Assembly (NCBI GenBank): GCA_028571685.1
Contig: CM053140.1
Location: forward strand, 219,871,323-219,935,322
Source of the DNA: Heterohyrax brucei
Taxonomy: Eukaryota; Chordata; Mammalia; Hyracoidea; Procaviidae
DNA length: 64,000 nucleotides
Direction of reading: 5' to 3'
Below, one piece after another: positions 1-10,560 of the stretch (within the stretch, counting starts at the first letter, position 1; every line of letters starts with the position of its first letter). Position numbers and translations under genes: made by a program. The notes below the pieces were generated by a model. It was not told the origin of the DNA. It did not search any database and worked only from the letters and a program-made list of their open reading frames with translations.

Positions 1-305
1 TATTTTTACCAATAGAAACACAGGAAGGATAAATCAAACACTAATGAAAAATTTTTTTCTTTTAATCAAAAATAGTGGGAATGGGGTTCCAAGGATTGAG
101 GAGAATGACATTTTTTAAAAATATCTTTTTAGTACAATTTTATTTTTGGAACCACGTTAATGTTTCACTAGGTAGAAAACATGAAGTGGAACATGAACAG
201 ACACAAAAGGGTCTATTTACATTTTAAGTAAAAATCGTTAATCAAGCTAAAGAAGAATACAAAACTAATCCAAGTGTCTCTTAACCTCAGTGTTTTCACT
301 GCATA
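1..305 (+). mobile_element. ancient L1 3'-end-like sequence
   Basis: A/T-rich sequence with a phrase around 145-175 (a TTTTGGAACCACGTTAATGT core) that resembles the 3' untranslated region of old mammalian L1 (L1M-type) elements. No reading frame of interest is present. The assignment rests on remembered family text, so the exact subfamily and 5' limit are open. An AfroSINE follows immediately. Confidence 0.4.
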
Positions 306-311
306 CCATCA

Positions 312-503
312 GGAAACTTGATGGTGCAGAGTTTAAGCATTTGGCTGCTGACCAGTATTAACCTACCAAAATCTCTGGGGGAGAAAGATGTCACCATCTG
401 CTTCCATAAAGATTACAGCTTTGGAAACTCTGTTGAGCAGTTCTACTCTGTCCTATAGGGTTGCTGTGAGTCAGAATCAAATCTATAGCGGCACGTTACC
501 CTC
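312..503 (+). mobile_element. AfroSINE, long subtype
   Basis: The tRNA-like head (TGGTGCAGAGTTTAAGC), middle GGAGAAAGATGTCACCATCT, the 'CTTCCATAAAGATTACAGC' segment that marks the long subtype, and the tail TATAGGGTTGCTGTGAGTCA are all in order. It is diverged but nearly full length. It would have been moved in trans by a LINE and encodes nothing. Confidence 0.85.
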
Positions 504-639
504 AGTCCAAAGACAAAACTAACCATAGACAGATACTGAACTCTACCTAGCAGATTCGTTTTTCACAGTGGTATGAGTTAACCCTTTGATCTATGTTCAG
601 GTTTCTCATAAGCACAGTTAAGAGTTCTGGATTAACCAT

Positions 640-1560
640 GCTTCACAATGTTATCCATAATTTGCTATGATTCACAGTCAGATGTCTTTGGATAGTCATT
701 ACAACACAAATAAACATCTTTCTGGTAGTCTCTGCCAGACATCAACAATGACATCCCTCGCTCCGTGTCCATGTTCTAAATACTTTTTGAATTTCTGGCA
801 GTTCCCTGTTGATGAACTGCTACAATTGCTCTTGAATTATCTTCAGCAAAATTTTACTTGTGACATTAATGATGTTGACTGATTAGTTCTGCATTCTGTT
901 TATCATCTTTCTTTGGAATGGGCAAATATGAGATATACGGATCTCTTCCAGTCAGTTGGCCAAGTAGGCATTTTTCAAATTTCTCGGCATAGACAGGTGA
1001 ACACTTCCAGTGCTGCATCCATTTGTTGAAGCATCACGATTGGGCTTCTGTCAGTTCTTGGAGCTTTGTTTTCTGTTGATGCCTTCAGTGCAGCTTGGAC
1101 TTCTTCCTTCAGTACCAAAGGTTCTTGATTGTATGCTGCCTCCTGAAAGGGCTGAAGATTGACCAGTTCTCTTTGGTACCATGACTGTGTATTCTGTCCA
1201 TCTTCTTCTGATGCTTCCTGCATCATTCAGTATTTTGCCCATGTGATCCTTCGAAACTGCAACTTGAGACTTGAATATTTTCTTCAGTTATTTTTATCTT
1301 GAGAAGTGCTGACTATGTTCTTCCTTTGGGTTTTCTATCTCCAGGTCTTTGCACATACTGTTGTAGTATTTTACTTTGTCTTCTTGAACCACCCTTTGAA
1401 AGCTGCTGTTCATCTCTTTCATTTCCTTATTTCTTCCATTTGCTTTAGCCACTCTAAGCTCAAGAGCCAGTTTCAGAGTGCTTCTGACATCCATTTTGGT
1501 CTTTTCTTTCTTTCCTGTTTTTTTGATGACCTCTTGCTTTTATCATATAAGATGTATAGT
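640..1560 (-). mobile_element. RTE (BovB-like) LINE fragment, reverse-transcriptase 5' part
   Basis: Read on the minus strand, frames at 975-1226 and 1294-1494 match the linker and N-terminal RT part of an RTE polyprotein: residues like QRVVQEDKVKYYN and KEEVQAALKASTENKAP. The same stretch is found on the plus strand at 27.3-27.7 kb in the other RTE copy. The 640-880 part covers the segment containing the RT region just downstream. Frame is lost at several points, so it is dead. Confidence 0.85.
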
Positions 1561-1662
1561 TACAATGAGAAAAAAGTAAATTCAGTGGAGAAATTTGGTG
1601 GATAGCACCTCATCTAAGTGGTCAAAGTTAGCCTCACTGAGTTTGCGATAAACTGACATCAT

Positions 1663-1978
1663 TTGCCTCCTGATATGTTGCACATAGATGGATGTAATAC
1701 CAATTTTGTGACATTTCTTTCAAAATTGCATAACCTGAATCTAAACACCAGAAAACACAAAATGAGAAAGATTCTACAAAACAACTGGCCTATCTTCCTC
1801 AGAAATATCAAACTCATGAAAGATGATGAAATACTGAACAACAAATTAGGATGTATCCTTCTGGAGTGGATCCTAGAGTGGAAAAAAGTAGTTTTAAAGG
1901 ACAGCATTGAGTGAATTGATGAAACTTTAATATAAACCTTGGGTTATATATTATAAACCTTGGGTTTATATCCATGCT
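1663..1978 (+). mobile_element. ancient L1 3'UTR, left part
   Basis: Contains the typical old-L1 3'UTR wording 'GATTCTACAAAACAACTGGC' followed by 'GGACAGCATTGAGTGAATTG', i.e. the segment normally near the end of L1M elements. The continuation of the same 3'UTR (GGTATTTAGGGATAAATGA) is found about 2.9 kb away at 4868-5060. That shows later insertions split it. Confidence 0.6.
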
Positions 1979-2097
1979 AAAAGGAGCTCTAGTGGCATAA
2001 TGGTGAAACACTCAGCTGTTTGAACCCACTAAAGTCTCCAAAAGGAGAAAACACCTGGGGATGTACCCCTGTAAAGATTATGGCTTAGGAGACCATA
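1979..2097 (+). mobile_element. AfroSINE, 3'-broken
   Basis: Head GGAGCTCTAGTGGCATAATGG and the long-subtype segment TGTAAAGATTATGGCTTAGG are visible. The tail is missing because RTE sequence of the opposite strand begins near 2098. Confidence 0.65.
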
Positions 2098-4496
2098 CTG
2101 TGGTTTTTAGGTTCTGTCAAGCTCATTCTGACTCAAAGGCACCCTGTGAACAACACAACGAAATACCACTCAGTCCTGTACCATCCTCACAATCATTGCT
2201 ATGTGTGAGTCTATTGTTGCAGCCACTGTGTCAGTTCGTCTCACTGAGGGTCTTTCTCTTTTTTTCTGACCCTCTGATTTACCAAGCATTTTGTCATTCC
2301 CCAGGGATTGGTCCCTCCTCATAACACATCCAAAATATGTGAAATGAAACTTCACCATTCTTACTTCTAAGGAAGACTCTGGTTGTACTTCTTCTTAGAC
2401 AAAATTGTTCATTCTTCTGGAAGTCCATGATATATTCAATACTCTTTGCCAACATCATAACTTAACGGCCCCAATTTTTGTCCTGTCTTCCTTATTCATG
2501 GTACAACTCTAATGAGTGCATCTGGGAATTGAAAATATGCCTTGGGTCAGGCACACCTTAGCCCTCAAAATGATACCTTCCTTTTGAAAATTTGAAAGAG
2601 ATCCTATGCAGTGGATTTGCCAAATGCAGTATGTTGTTTGATTTCTTGACAGCTTCTTTCATGGTTGCTAATTGTGGACCCAAGTAAAGTGAAATCATAG
2701 ACAACTTCAATATTTTCTTCATTTTTCATGTTGTTGTTTATCAGAACCTATTGTGAAGATTTTTATTTCCTCTGTGTTGAAGTTTAATCCCTACTGAAGG
2801 CTGTAGTCTTTGATCTTCAGTAAATTCTTCAGCTCTTCTGTATATGTCTTCCATCTTTTTTTGATGTTTCCTGCATCATTCAATATTTTGCCCATAGGAT
2901 TCTTCAAAATTGCAGCTTGGTTTGAATTTTTTCTTCAGTTATTTTTATTTTGAGAAATATTAATTGTATTCTTTTGTTCTTTGAGCCTGAGAAAGGCCAA
3001 GGGTGTTCTTCTTTGGTTTTCTAACTCCAAGTCTTTGTAATTTTTTTGTAATACTTTACTTTATCATCTTGTAATCTTTATAATCCATTCAGCTCTCCTA
3101 CTTCAACATTTCTTCTATTTGCTTTAACTACTCATAACTAAAGAACACATTTCAGAATGTCTTCTGGTGTCCAATTTGGTCCAATCTTTTATTCTTATCT
3201 TTCTAAAGAGCTTTGCTTTTTTTCGTGTATAATATCCTTGGTGTCATGCCAAAATTTATCTCACCTTTAGTCATTTACATTCAGTGTGTCTAATCTATTC
3301 TTCAGATGGTCTCTAAGCTCAGGTGGGATATACTCAAGGTTGTACTTTGGCTCTTGTGAACTTGTTCTAATTTTTTTCAGCTTCAACTTGAACAATTGAT
3401 GGTTCTGTTCAGCAGTTGGGCTCTGGCCTTGTCCTGACTGATGATAATGACCTATTTCACCCTCTCTTTCAGCAGGTGCAGTCTATCTGATTTAGATGTA
3501 GCCCATCTGTGTTTTCCATTCAGTGAGATGTGCGTGTTTACGTGTAGCCACCATTTACATTGTTGGAAAAGGTATTTGCAACGAATAAGCCATTGTTACT
3601 GCAAGATTCTATCACGTGACCTCTGACATCACTTCTGTCACAAAGGGCATGTTTTCCAGCTACTGATCTTTCTTCTTTGTTTCTAATTTTCACACTTCTA
3701 TCACCAGTAATTATCTATGCATCTTGATTGTATGTTTGATCACTTGTAGACTATAGAAGCTGGGAAAAAAGTCTTCATTTTCTTTATCTTTGGCATTAGA
3801 GGTTGAATAATAGTTTTGTTAAAGTGTTTTCCATGTAGGAGTATGGATATTATCCTATTACTGATAGGGTTGTACTTAAGGATAGATCTTGAAATGTTCT
3901 TTAGAGTGAAGAATGTGGAACCACTCCTTGTCAGTTTGTCATTACCAGCATAGCAGGCCATATGATTGTCTAATTCAAAATAGCCAATACCAGTTCATTT
4001 CAGCTCCTTAATGCCTAGGATTTCAGTCTTTATGTGTTTCATTTTTGACAATTTTCCTAGATTTGTACTTCATACATTCCATGTTCTAATTATTGACTGA
4101 TACTTGCAACTGTTTCATTTTGAGTTGTGCAATGTCAGGAAATGAGGATTTCAAAAGCTTTACTCTATCCGTGTTGTTTAAGTTGATTTTACTTAGAAGA
4201 GGCAGCATTTCCCCAGCTGCATTTTGGATGCCTTCCAGTCTGATATGCTCATCCCCTGGTATTATATCAGTGTTCCACTGCTGTTCATAAGAGTTTCATT
4301 GGCCGCCTTTTTCAGAAATAGACTGCCAGGTCCTTCTTCCTAGTTTGTTAGTCTTGAAACTCCACTTCAATCTGTCCACCATGATTGACGCTGCTACTAT
4401 TTGAAACATTGATGGCATCGCTTCCAGCATCATCACAACATGAAAGCCACCACAGTACAAGCAACTGATCATATATCTGGTCAGAGGCCATATAGA
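2098..4496 (-). mobile_element. RTE (BovB-like) LINE, both ends present, middle deleted
   Basis: On the minus strand the 5' end lies at about 4496 and the 3' end near 2110. From the 5' side: untranslated leader (4100-4496), endonuclease region (about 3440-3960; the frame at 3740-3961 includes MACYAGNDKLTR), linker (2850-3440). The order then jumps at about 2840-2850 directly to the late RT and C-terminal part (2140-2840), so the central RT core is missing. The frame at 2170-2358 carries the conserved C-terminal end (FTYFGCVMRRDQSLGNDKML). Many stops and indels mark it as a pseudo-copy. Confidence 0.85.
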
Positions 4497-4502
4497 CAAT
4501 AT

Positions 4503-4640
4503 TGTTGTTGTTGTGTGCTGTCAAGTCTGCTCTGACTCATAGAAACTCCATAGGACACAATAGGTGACAGTATAGGAAAGTCTTACTCTCTCCTATAGAG
4601 TTGCTATGAGTCAGAATTGACTCAAAGGCAGGTAACATCG
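4503..4640. mobile_element. SINE/RTE tail pieces in inverted orientation
   Basis: 4503-4550 is the 3' tail read on the minus strand (starting with a GTT repeat and GCTGTCAAGTCTGCTCTGAC). 4585-4640 is the same tail read on the plus strand (GTTGCTATGAGTCAGAATTG). The two tails face each other and probably come from two truncated copies. Confidence 0.6.
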
Positions 4641-4671
4641 TCACTGTTAGATTTGCTGATTTTGAACACCA

Positions 4672-4872
4672 TCACTGCTGTGTTCCATTGAGTTGACTCT
4701 GACTCATAGTGACCCTGTATGACAGAGTAGCTCTGCCCTATGGTGTCTCCTAGGCTTTCATCTTTATGGGAAGAGATTACCAGGTATTTTTGTTTGCAGA
4801 GTAGCTGATGGGTTTGAACTTCCCACCTTTTAGTAGCTGAGCTCTTAACCACTGCACTACTATGGCTCCTTT
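4672..4872 (-). mobile_element. AfroSINE, long subtype
   Basis: Full length on the minus strand: tail at 4680-4725 (GTTGACTCTGACTCATAGTG), long-subtype segment with CTTTCATCTTTATGGGAAG, B-box-like TTTGAACTTCC, and the head ending CCACTGCACTACTATGGCTC. Confidence 0.85.
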
Positions 4873-5060
4873 TGAAAATTGTACTAAGATGAAATAAGAA
4901 AAGAGTCTTATTCTTGGGAAACACATACTAAGGTATTTAGGGATAAATGAACATGATGTCTGCAATGGGAGAACACAAGACAAATTATGAACAAATGATT
5001 CATCAGTCAAGGGTATATGGGCTTTCCTTGTAGTCTGTTATAACTTTACTTTGATACAGA
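4868..5060 (+). mobile_element. ancient L1 3'UTR, right part
   Basis: Contains AAGGTATTTAGGGATAAATG followed by CATGATGTCTGCAATGG, the direct continuation of the old L1 3'UTR that stops at about 1978. Family recognition is from memory; the collinearity with the left part supports it. Confidence 0.55.
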
Positions 5061-5199
5061 AGTACTTTGATCAAACTACTTTGATATAAAGTAGAAAACA
5101 TGACAAACGAGAAAAAATAACTTATGATAATGATTACTCTTGGCTCACTAGGGGAGAAGTATTAAAGAACCTGCGTTTGCATACTATTTTACAACATGC

Positions 5200-5285
5200 A
5201 TAAGATTTCACAATTATTACTTCATTTGTTTCTCTCAACAAGTTTTTGAAGTAAGCAAGGCAGGCATTTTTATTTTCCTGTAAAA
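5200..5285 (-). mobile_element. MIR fragment, split by RTE
   Basis: The core wording (TTACTTCATTTGTTTCTCTC, then CAGGCATTTTTATTTTCC) fits a minus-strand MIR. After the RTE fold-back the same repeat seems to resume at about 5838 with TTTTTACAGGAAACTCAAGG. Confidence 0.45.
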
Positions 5286-5463
5286 TTGTTGTGAGGTGTC
5301 ACTGAGTCAGTTCTGACTCATAGTGATCGTGTATACAACAGAATGAAGCGCTGCCTGGTCCAGGCCCATTCTTGCAGTCATTGTTATGCTTAAGTCCATT
5401 GTTGCAGTCACTGTGTCACTCCATCTTCCTGAAGATCTTCTTCTTTTCCACTTGTCCTCTCTA
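5286..5463 (-). mobile_element. RTE 3'-end fragment, left arm of fold-back
   Basis: The minus-strand frame 5307-5582 includes the RTE C-terminal end (WKRRRSSGRWSDTVTATMD). The element's 3' tail lies at 5286. The segment is the inverted partner of 5650-5835. Confidence 0.8.
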
Positions 5464-5836
5464 TGCCTTTGAATTAAGGTGTCGCTGAAGAATACTGAAT
5501 ATACCATGGACGGACAAAAGAAAGAATAAATCTGTCTTTGAAGAAGTACAGCCGAAATTCTCCTTAGAAGTAAGGATGGCAAGACTTTGTCTCACATACT
5601 TTGGACATATTATCAAGAGGGCAAGTCCTCGGAGAAGGACAGCATTCTTAGTGAAGATCAGTGGAAAAGAAGAAGACCCTCAATGAAATGGGTTGACACA
5701 GTGGCTGCAACAATGGGCTCAAGCAGAACAACAATTGTGAGATTGTGGCTGGACCACACAGTATTTTGTTCTTTTGTGTACGTGGTCACTATGAGTTAGA
5801 ACTGACTCAATGGTACCTAATAACAACAACAACATT
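5464..5836 (+). mobile_element. RTE 3'-end fragment, right arm of fold-back
   Basis: The plus-strand frame 5587-5799 shows WKRRRPSMKWVDTVAATMGS and runs into the RTE tail ending in (AAC)n at about 5836. Upstream, 5464-5585 covers the preceding part of the same C-terminal region. Confidence 0.8.
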
Positions 5837-5839
5837 TTT

Positions 5840-6162
5840 ACAGGAAACTCAAGGTTAGACACATTAAATGCATTTCTAAAAGTCAGAGACCTGGAAAGCA
5901 AAGGTTTGAGTTTGGGCCTTTCAGCACTCAATGCCCAGCTTCCCCCAGTAGGCTGTGATCATGTCTTTGACTTCTGTGGCAGGTATGCTTCCCACCTACT
6001 CATGTGCTTAGACTAATTAGACTGACTCATAAAGAAATGGGTTCATTAGATTATGTGATGTTGCCTGTGCAACACCTGCCTTTGTTTTTTAACTGCCTGC
6101 AATGTAGTATTCTTCTAGCACCATGTCACGTATGTTGTGTTATTTAGCAGCTGTTTGGTAGT
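5840..6162. other. non-repetitive stretch, part of an old MIR at its left end
   Basis: After about 40 bases that continue the split MIR, nothing is recognised. The frame at 5810-6016 has no family resemblance and is probably chance. Confidence 0.3.
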
Positions 6163-6175
6163 AGTGGTCATACCA

Positions 6176-6376
6176 AGAAGCCCAGGTGGCGCAGTGGTTA
6201 AATGTTCAGCTGATAACTGAAAGGTCTCTGGTTCAAATCTGCCAGCAAGTCCACAGGAGGTAAAACCTGGCAATCTCTTCCCATAATGATTACAGCCTAG
6301 AAAACTCTATAGGACAGTTGTACTCTGTCATATAGAGTCTCTGTGAATCAGGATTGACTTCATGGTACACACCAAC
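6176..6376 (+). mobile_element. AfroSINE, long subtype, with perfect target-site duplication
   Basis: Complete element: A-box-like TGGCGCAGTGG, B-box-like GGTTCAAATCTGCC, long-subtype CCCATAATGATTACAGCC, and RTE-like tail. It is flanked by the identical 13-bp direct repeats AGTGGTCATACCA at 6163-6175 and 6377-6389. That defines its limits and shows it entered by target-primed reverse transcription. Confidence 0.95.
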
Positions 6377-6389
6377 AGTGGTCATACCA

Positions 6390-6840
6390 TTATCTGTGCC
6401 TGGAAGTGACTATATACATAGATTCAGGCCCCTTTCCCCTCACATATGCCCATAACTTTTGGATGTATTTATTATGTAAAAGCCCAGTAGCTGGGGATAC
6501 ATTCAACATCTTAAATTCCATAGCTCTATCCCTCTAAACAGTTCCAGTTCAGATAGCAAACTTTGATTACTGAAGAAGGGGCATAGGCAAATAAAGAATG
6601 AAATAAAGAATGTTATAATGAAAAGGAGATGAGACACAGGATCAGGCAGCAGAAAGTTAACAATAGGCAGTGGTGATCGGCTTATGTTTCAGGTATTAGA
6701 AGTCTTGACGTTACTGTTTCAGGCTCCTTAGAAAAAAGTCAAAAGCAGAACTTAACAGTTTATCTAGAGAATAGGAGACAGGAAATGCTTTGGCATAAAA
6801 TTTTTTAAGACAAAGTAAGGAAAGTTCTTCAGATTTCAAG
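6390..6840. other. unassigned non-coding DNA
   Basis: No family or frame recognised. Contains a short A-rich duplication (AATAAAGAATG twice near 6590-6612). Confidence 0.3.
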
Positions 6841-7150
6841 TTTTTGCACTTCAAGACGATATTTTTTTTGAGGCTATCAAAGAATTTTTATTACTTTTTA
6901 AAGCCACGTTAGTGGTGTTTTCGTTACATTTAAAGAAATAAATGCATATTCAAATATTTATACATGTAATGTATGGGATTTGCATCAAAATGATCTACAA
7001 AGGGAACTGGTTGAGGTAGGGGTGAAGTAAGATTTTCCTTGTATTGACAATTGTTGAACCTGACGGTGAGGACAAGGTAGTTTATTAGATAGTCTCTCTA
7101 CTGTTATATTTGTTGGAGAATTTCCACTAGCAAAAGTAATTAAATAAAAC
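6840..7150 (+). mobile_element. ancient L1 3' end
   Basis: The wording GGGATTTGCATCAAAATGAT, then TTGACAATTGTTGAACCTGA and ending AATTTCCACTAGCAAAAG, follows the usual order of an old (L1M-type) L1 3'UTR. No coding remains. Confidence 0.55.
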
Positions 7151-7326
7151 ATTCACTTAACTTGTGTTCCAAGGGTTAAATCCCAGTCATCCTGCACCAT
7201 GTAGGGGGGTTAAATGTCTGAGAAGCAGAACTTTCCCAACCATCCCGAAGTGCTACCACTGAATAGGTAAACATCTACTCAGTAAGGCAGGAGCTTCTGC
7301 TTAAATTGTGACCCTTAGGGGCACTC

Positions 7327-8075
7327 TTTTTTTTAGTAATAAATAATTTTTTATTAAATAAAAAAAGTGTACATACTCTGTGCTTACAATACTGGATTAA
7401 GAAAGGAGGAGTACACAAGGTGTGTCAAAGTCCCGTTAATATTGATCTTCTTACTAATGTGTATTGTCACCAATTTCACCCAACCAAATTTCTAACAAGT
7501 ATCTAATCTAAATCCTCGCCCCTTGCCCTCCCACCCTCCCACCCTCCCCACCCTTGTAGCCGTCAAAGAGTCTTTTCTATTATGTATGAGTATGCTTTTA
7601 AGTTTTTATCGTAGGGGTCTCATATAACAGTTGTCCTTCTGTCGCTGACTAGTTTCACTCAACATGGTGTCCTCCAGTTGAGACCAAATTGAGAGATGTT
7701 TCCTGCTATCATCATTGTTCTTTATCGGTGTATAGTACTCCATCGGGTATATATACCAGAATTTACCCATCCATTCATCTCTTGTTGGGCATCTGGGTTG
7801 ATTTCAACTTTTTCCTATCATGGACTGTGCTGCAATGAACATTAATGTGCATGTATCAGCTGATGTGAATGGCTTTGATTTTATAGGATATGTTCCAAGC
7901 AGAGGAATTACTGGGTCAAATGGTATATCTGTATTCATTATTTTAAGGTAACGCCAAATTGCTTCCCAAAGAGGTTGCACCATTCTGCAGTCCCACCAAC
8001 AGTGAAGGAGAGTTTCAATCTCTTCACAGCCTCTCCAACATTTATTGTTTTGTGTTTTTTGGATCATGGCCAGTT
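7327..8075 (-). mobile_element. L1 LINE, 5'-truncated
   Basis: The element begins at a T-run (poly-A of the minus strand) at about 7327 and ends at about 8075 inside ORF2. The minus-strand frame 7804-8067 is the ORF2 C-terminal domain ([33 protein letters not shown]). The 3'UTR contains a C-rich tract at 7519-7553 that is a G-rich polypurine tract on the L1 sense strand. Confidence 0.92.
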
Positions 8076-8425
8076 TTAAATAAACATTTGTACTCCTACT
8101 TTCTATAGTGTTTTTGTTAAGCCCCTAATTACATGTGTCCTTTTGATTATGATTACATACAGCATGATTTTTAGTTTGGGGGGGGAGCTTGCATACAGCC
8201 TCAACATACTCCTCAAACTCTGGTGGCTGGCTTCTGCTTTGCTGAAAGTACTTTCCAACGTCATTCTTGTCACCAGCTTCAAAGTCCTGTACTTGGTCTT
8301 TACTCTCCTTCATTTCCTAGAGAGGACATTCTTAATCTGTCCAAACTTCAACCAATCAGGTACACAGTATTTTGCCTAAAGTTTCAGGGACACACAGGCA
8401 CACTGGTTCTACCAGTATGATAGTT
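8076..8425. other. unassigned, possibly old LTR-element DNA
   Basis: Overlapping frames at 8125-8420 have no recognisable domains. Position next to LTR-like sequence suggests retroviral-type origin but nothing in the sequence proves it. Confidence 0.25.
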
Positions 8426-8810
8426 AAGTTTGTATGTCAGCTTGTCTGGGCCGTAAATCTCAGTGGTCTGACAGTTTTGTAACAATGTGATTTGGCAGTT
8501 GTGTAATGGTGCACTCATCCTCCATGATGTGCTCCAATGTGATCATTCCATCAGTTGTAGGGATAGTTTCCTGAGTGTGTGACCTGTATCCAGCATATAT
8601 GTGGACATTCTGGCAAAGTTCACCTGCTTACTGTGTATTCTGCATCCAACTCACACTCTTAAGATCTCTGTTTCTTGGGACATGAACCAGCTGCCTGTCA
8701 TTTTACTTCATCATCCTCAACAGTCCATGAGCCAGTCCATGAGTCATGTATTGCATGCTGATTTTAGATTCATCAGCCTCCATAGTCCATAGTGATAGTT
8801 CTTGAACTAT
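8425..8810 (+). repeat. copy 1 of a ~400-550 bp interspersed repeat family
   Basis: Shares phrases in order with 13080-13500 (minus) and 17860-18425 (plus): GTCAGCTTGTCTGGGCC, CTCAGTGGTCTGACAG, a 'gtggacattctggcaaag' segment, TTCTTGGGACATGAACCAGC and a final 'cctccatagtcc'. Probably an old LTR-type or other non-autonomous repeat; the family name was not secured. A short tandem CAGTCCATGAG duplication lies near 8724. Confidence 0.55.
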
Positions 8811-9470
8811 TGTTTCCAAGGACAAGCTTGGGCATTTGTTTTTTGTTTACTGTTTTCCTGGGTAGGGGCAGCTCTAATGGCTTCCATTTGGCTTTTCTTA
8901 TCACTATAACCCTTAACTTCACCTGTCGGAGATCCAGTGTAGGGTTTCTGTCATTTACTTAGTGTATTTATTTAAATTATGCACACCAGGATTAGGGAAA
9001 TCACCACAGGATGTGTTCAGGAACCCACTGAACACACTGTGAGACCTGAGTGAAGACTTCGTAAATAACCTGACTTCTATATGTCCCGATTCTGGCTGGT
9101 GGGCTTCAGTGACATTTTGGATCTCCTGGAATTAGTGCCAGTTCAGAGCCAGTATCCAGTAATCCTGAAAAACTCAGATTATTTCCATTTATCAATGTAC
9201 AGTCAGTCACTTTTTACAAAGGCCATAGGTCCCTTTGGGAAGGCTAGAGAAAGATTAACACTACAAACTGTTGAAACTGTAGTGGGCTCTTTCTTCAAGG
9301 GAATCCAGCCTCATTCAGTCAGTAGGTTATGGATCTGTAAGCTGACTCACATTTGGGAGTTGACTGAGTGGCTGCAATTCTCTATCCTGGTGATTCAAGT
9401 TAGACTGCCATTCACTTGATCTAGAATTCTTCTGCTTGTGCAGATCAAGTAAATATTTAGTAGATTTTCC
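8811..9470 (+). mobile_element. ERVL-MaLR-like internal sequence (old LTR element)
   Basis: Wording such as CACACCAGGATTAGGGAAAT, GATTCTGGCTGGTGGGCTTC and GGATCTCCTGGAATTAGTGC resembles the internal region of mammalian apparent LTR elements. The 112-residue frame at 9081-9419 lies within it but has no clear protein domain. Heavily decayed; assignment from memory. Confidence 0.45.
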
Positions 9471-9599
9471 AACTATTTCACTCCTAGAGACATTACAATT
9501 AAGTAGCTAATGCCCTAAATCCATACAAGACACACTATTCTAATTACTGCTTTGACTCTGCTATCTTGGTAAGTGGAAGAGGCAGAGTAAAATAAGTAG

Positions 9600-10080
9600 C
9601 CTCAACTCGATCATACCCACACGATTTCGTCCCTTCATTCTGTCTCGGAGCATAAATCCATTGTTTCCCTTGGTTTCTCTTAAGGTTAAGGACTAATCTA
9701 TGCTCTTTTTAGCACCATGGAAAAACAAGTGATAGCCATCTAAAAAACATAAAAGGAAAACAAAGGAATTTGCCTTCTAACTAGGAATTTATACGATAGA
9801 CAGACCACCTCCAGGCCTGTAATACATTGGGGTCACATCCACTGTGACCACTCGAAGAAGAATTAATGTTCTACAAATTCCAAGGACTCATAAAATCTTA
9901 CTCCCTTTTTTTCTATAAAACCTCTTGTAAGTCTCCATTTCAGAGAGATGGACTTTGGAGGAATCTGTTCCCTCTGTCTCCTTATGAACTGATACATAAT
10001 AAAAGATCTTGTTTCTCCTCTCACTCCTGTCTCAAAGATAGTCTGTATGTAGCAGACAGCAGGAACTCCACTGAGGTTTG
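9600..10080 (+). mobile_element. LTR-like block inside MaLR-like sequence
   Basis: Has the layout of an LTR 3' half: TATAAAACCTCTTGTAAG at about 9914, then a TCCCTCTGTCTCCTTATGAA stretch, an ATAATAAAAG signal at about 9995 and a pyrimidine-rich segment. MaLR-like wording resumes at about 10085, so this could be a solo LTR inserted later. No target duplication could be fixed. Confidence 0.35.
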
Positions 10081-10084
10081 CGGT

Positions 10085-10560
10085 AGCAACCAGGCCCACG
10101 GTGTCTTTGTTGATTGGGTACAATTTGGACCCTACAACCACAAGGTCAAATCAGGCTCATGGTACTTAGAAGTAGGGCAGTTCCCACTGTAAAATCTGAC
10201 TTACATAAAACAGCAATTACAACAGTCTTCAAGGATGCTGGGGCTTCCTTCACAAATTTGTTACTCACTGTTGTAGTAAAAGACGTGTCATCTGGGCACT
10301 CAGTGTGCCCGATAGTTGTCAGTAGCAATATTTGTTGCAATAGTTCCAAATTCATGGAAGCCTAGGACTTTGCAAGAGAAAGAACCAAGGGACATGAGAG
10401 TTGAAATATTTGATTCTTAGATGGTGACTTTGGTTATTTTTACAAGTAGAAATGTTATGCTACAACTGGGAGAGAAAAATTGCACCTGGAGTGGTCTGAG
10501 GGAAAAGCCAGGCTGATTGACTCATCAAGATGATTAATAGAGGGTCAGGGTCTCCTGAGT
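10085..10560 (+). mobile_element. ERVL-MaLR-like internal sequence, continued
   Basis: Phrases TTGATTGGGTACAATTTGG, AGTAGGGCAGTTCCCACTGT and GGGTCAGGGTCTCCTGAGTC fit the downstream part of the same internal region. Frames at 9866-10192, 10114-10365 and 10146-10355 overlap each other on both strands and show no conserved motif. Confidence 0.4.

Noticed and set aside
6176..6250. tRNA gene-like A and B boxes
   Set aside because: Such boxes occur in every AfroSINE head; no cloverleaf with paired acceptor stem is seen and the element has LINE-type tails and target duplications.
9081..9419. 112-residue plus-strand frame as a gene
   Set aside because: It lies in LTR-element-like sequence, has no domain, and no splice or promoter context supports it.
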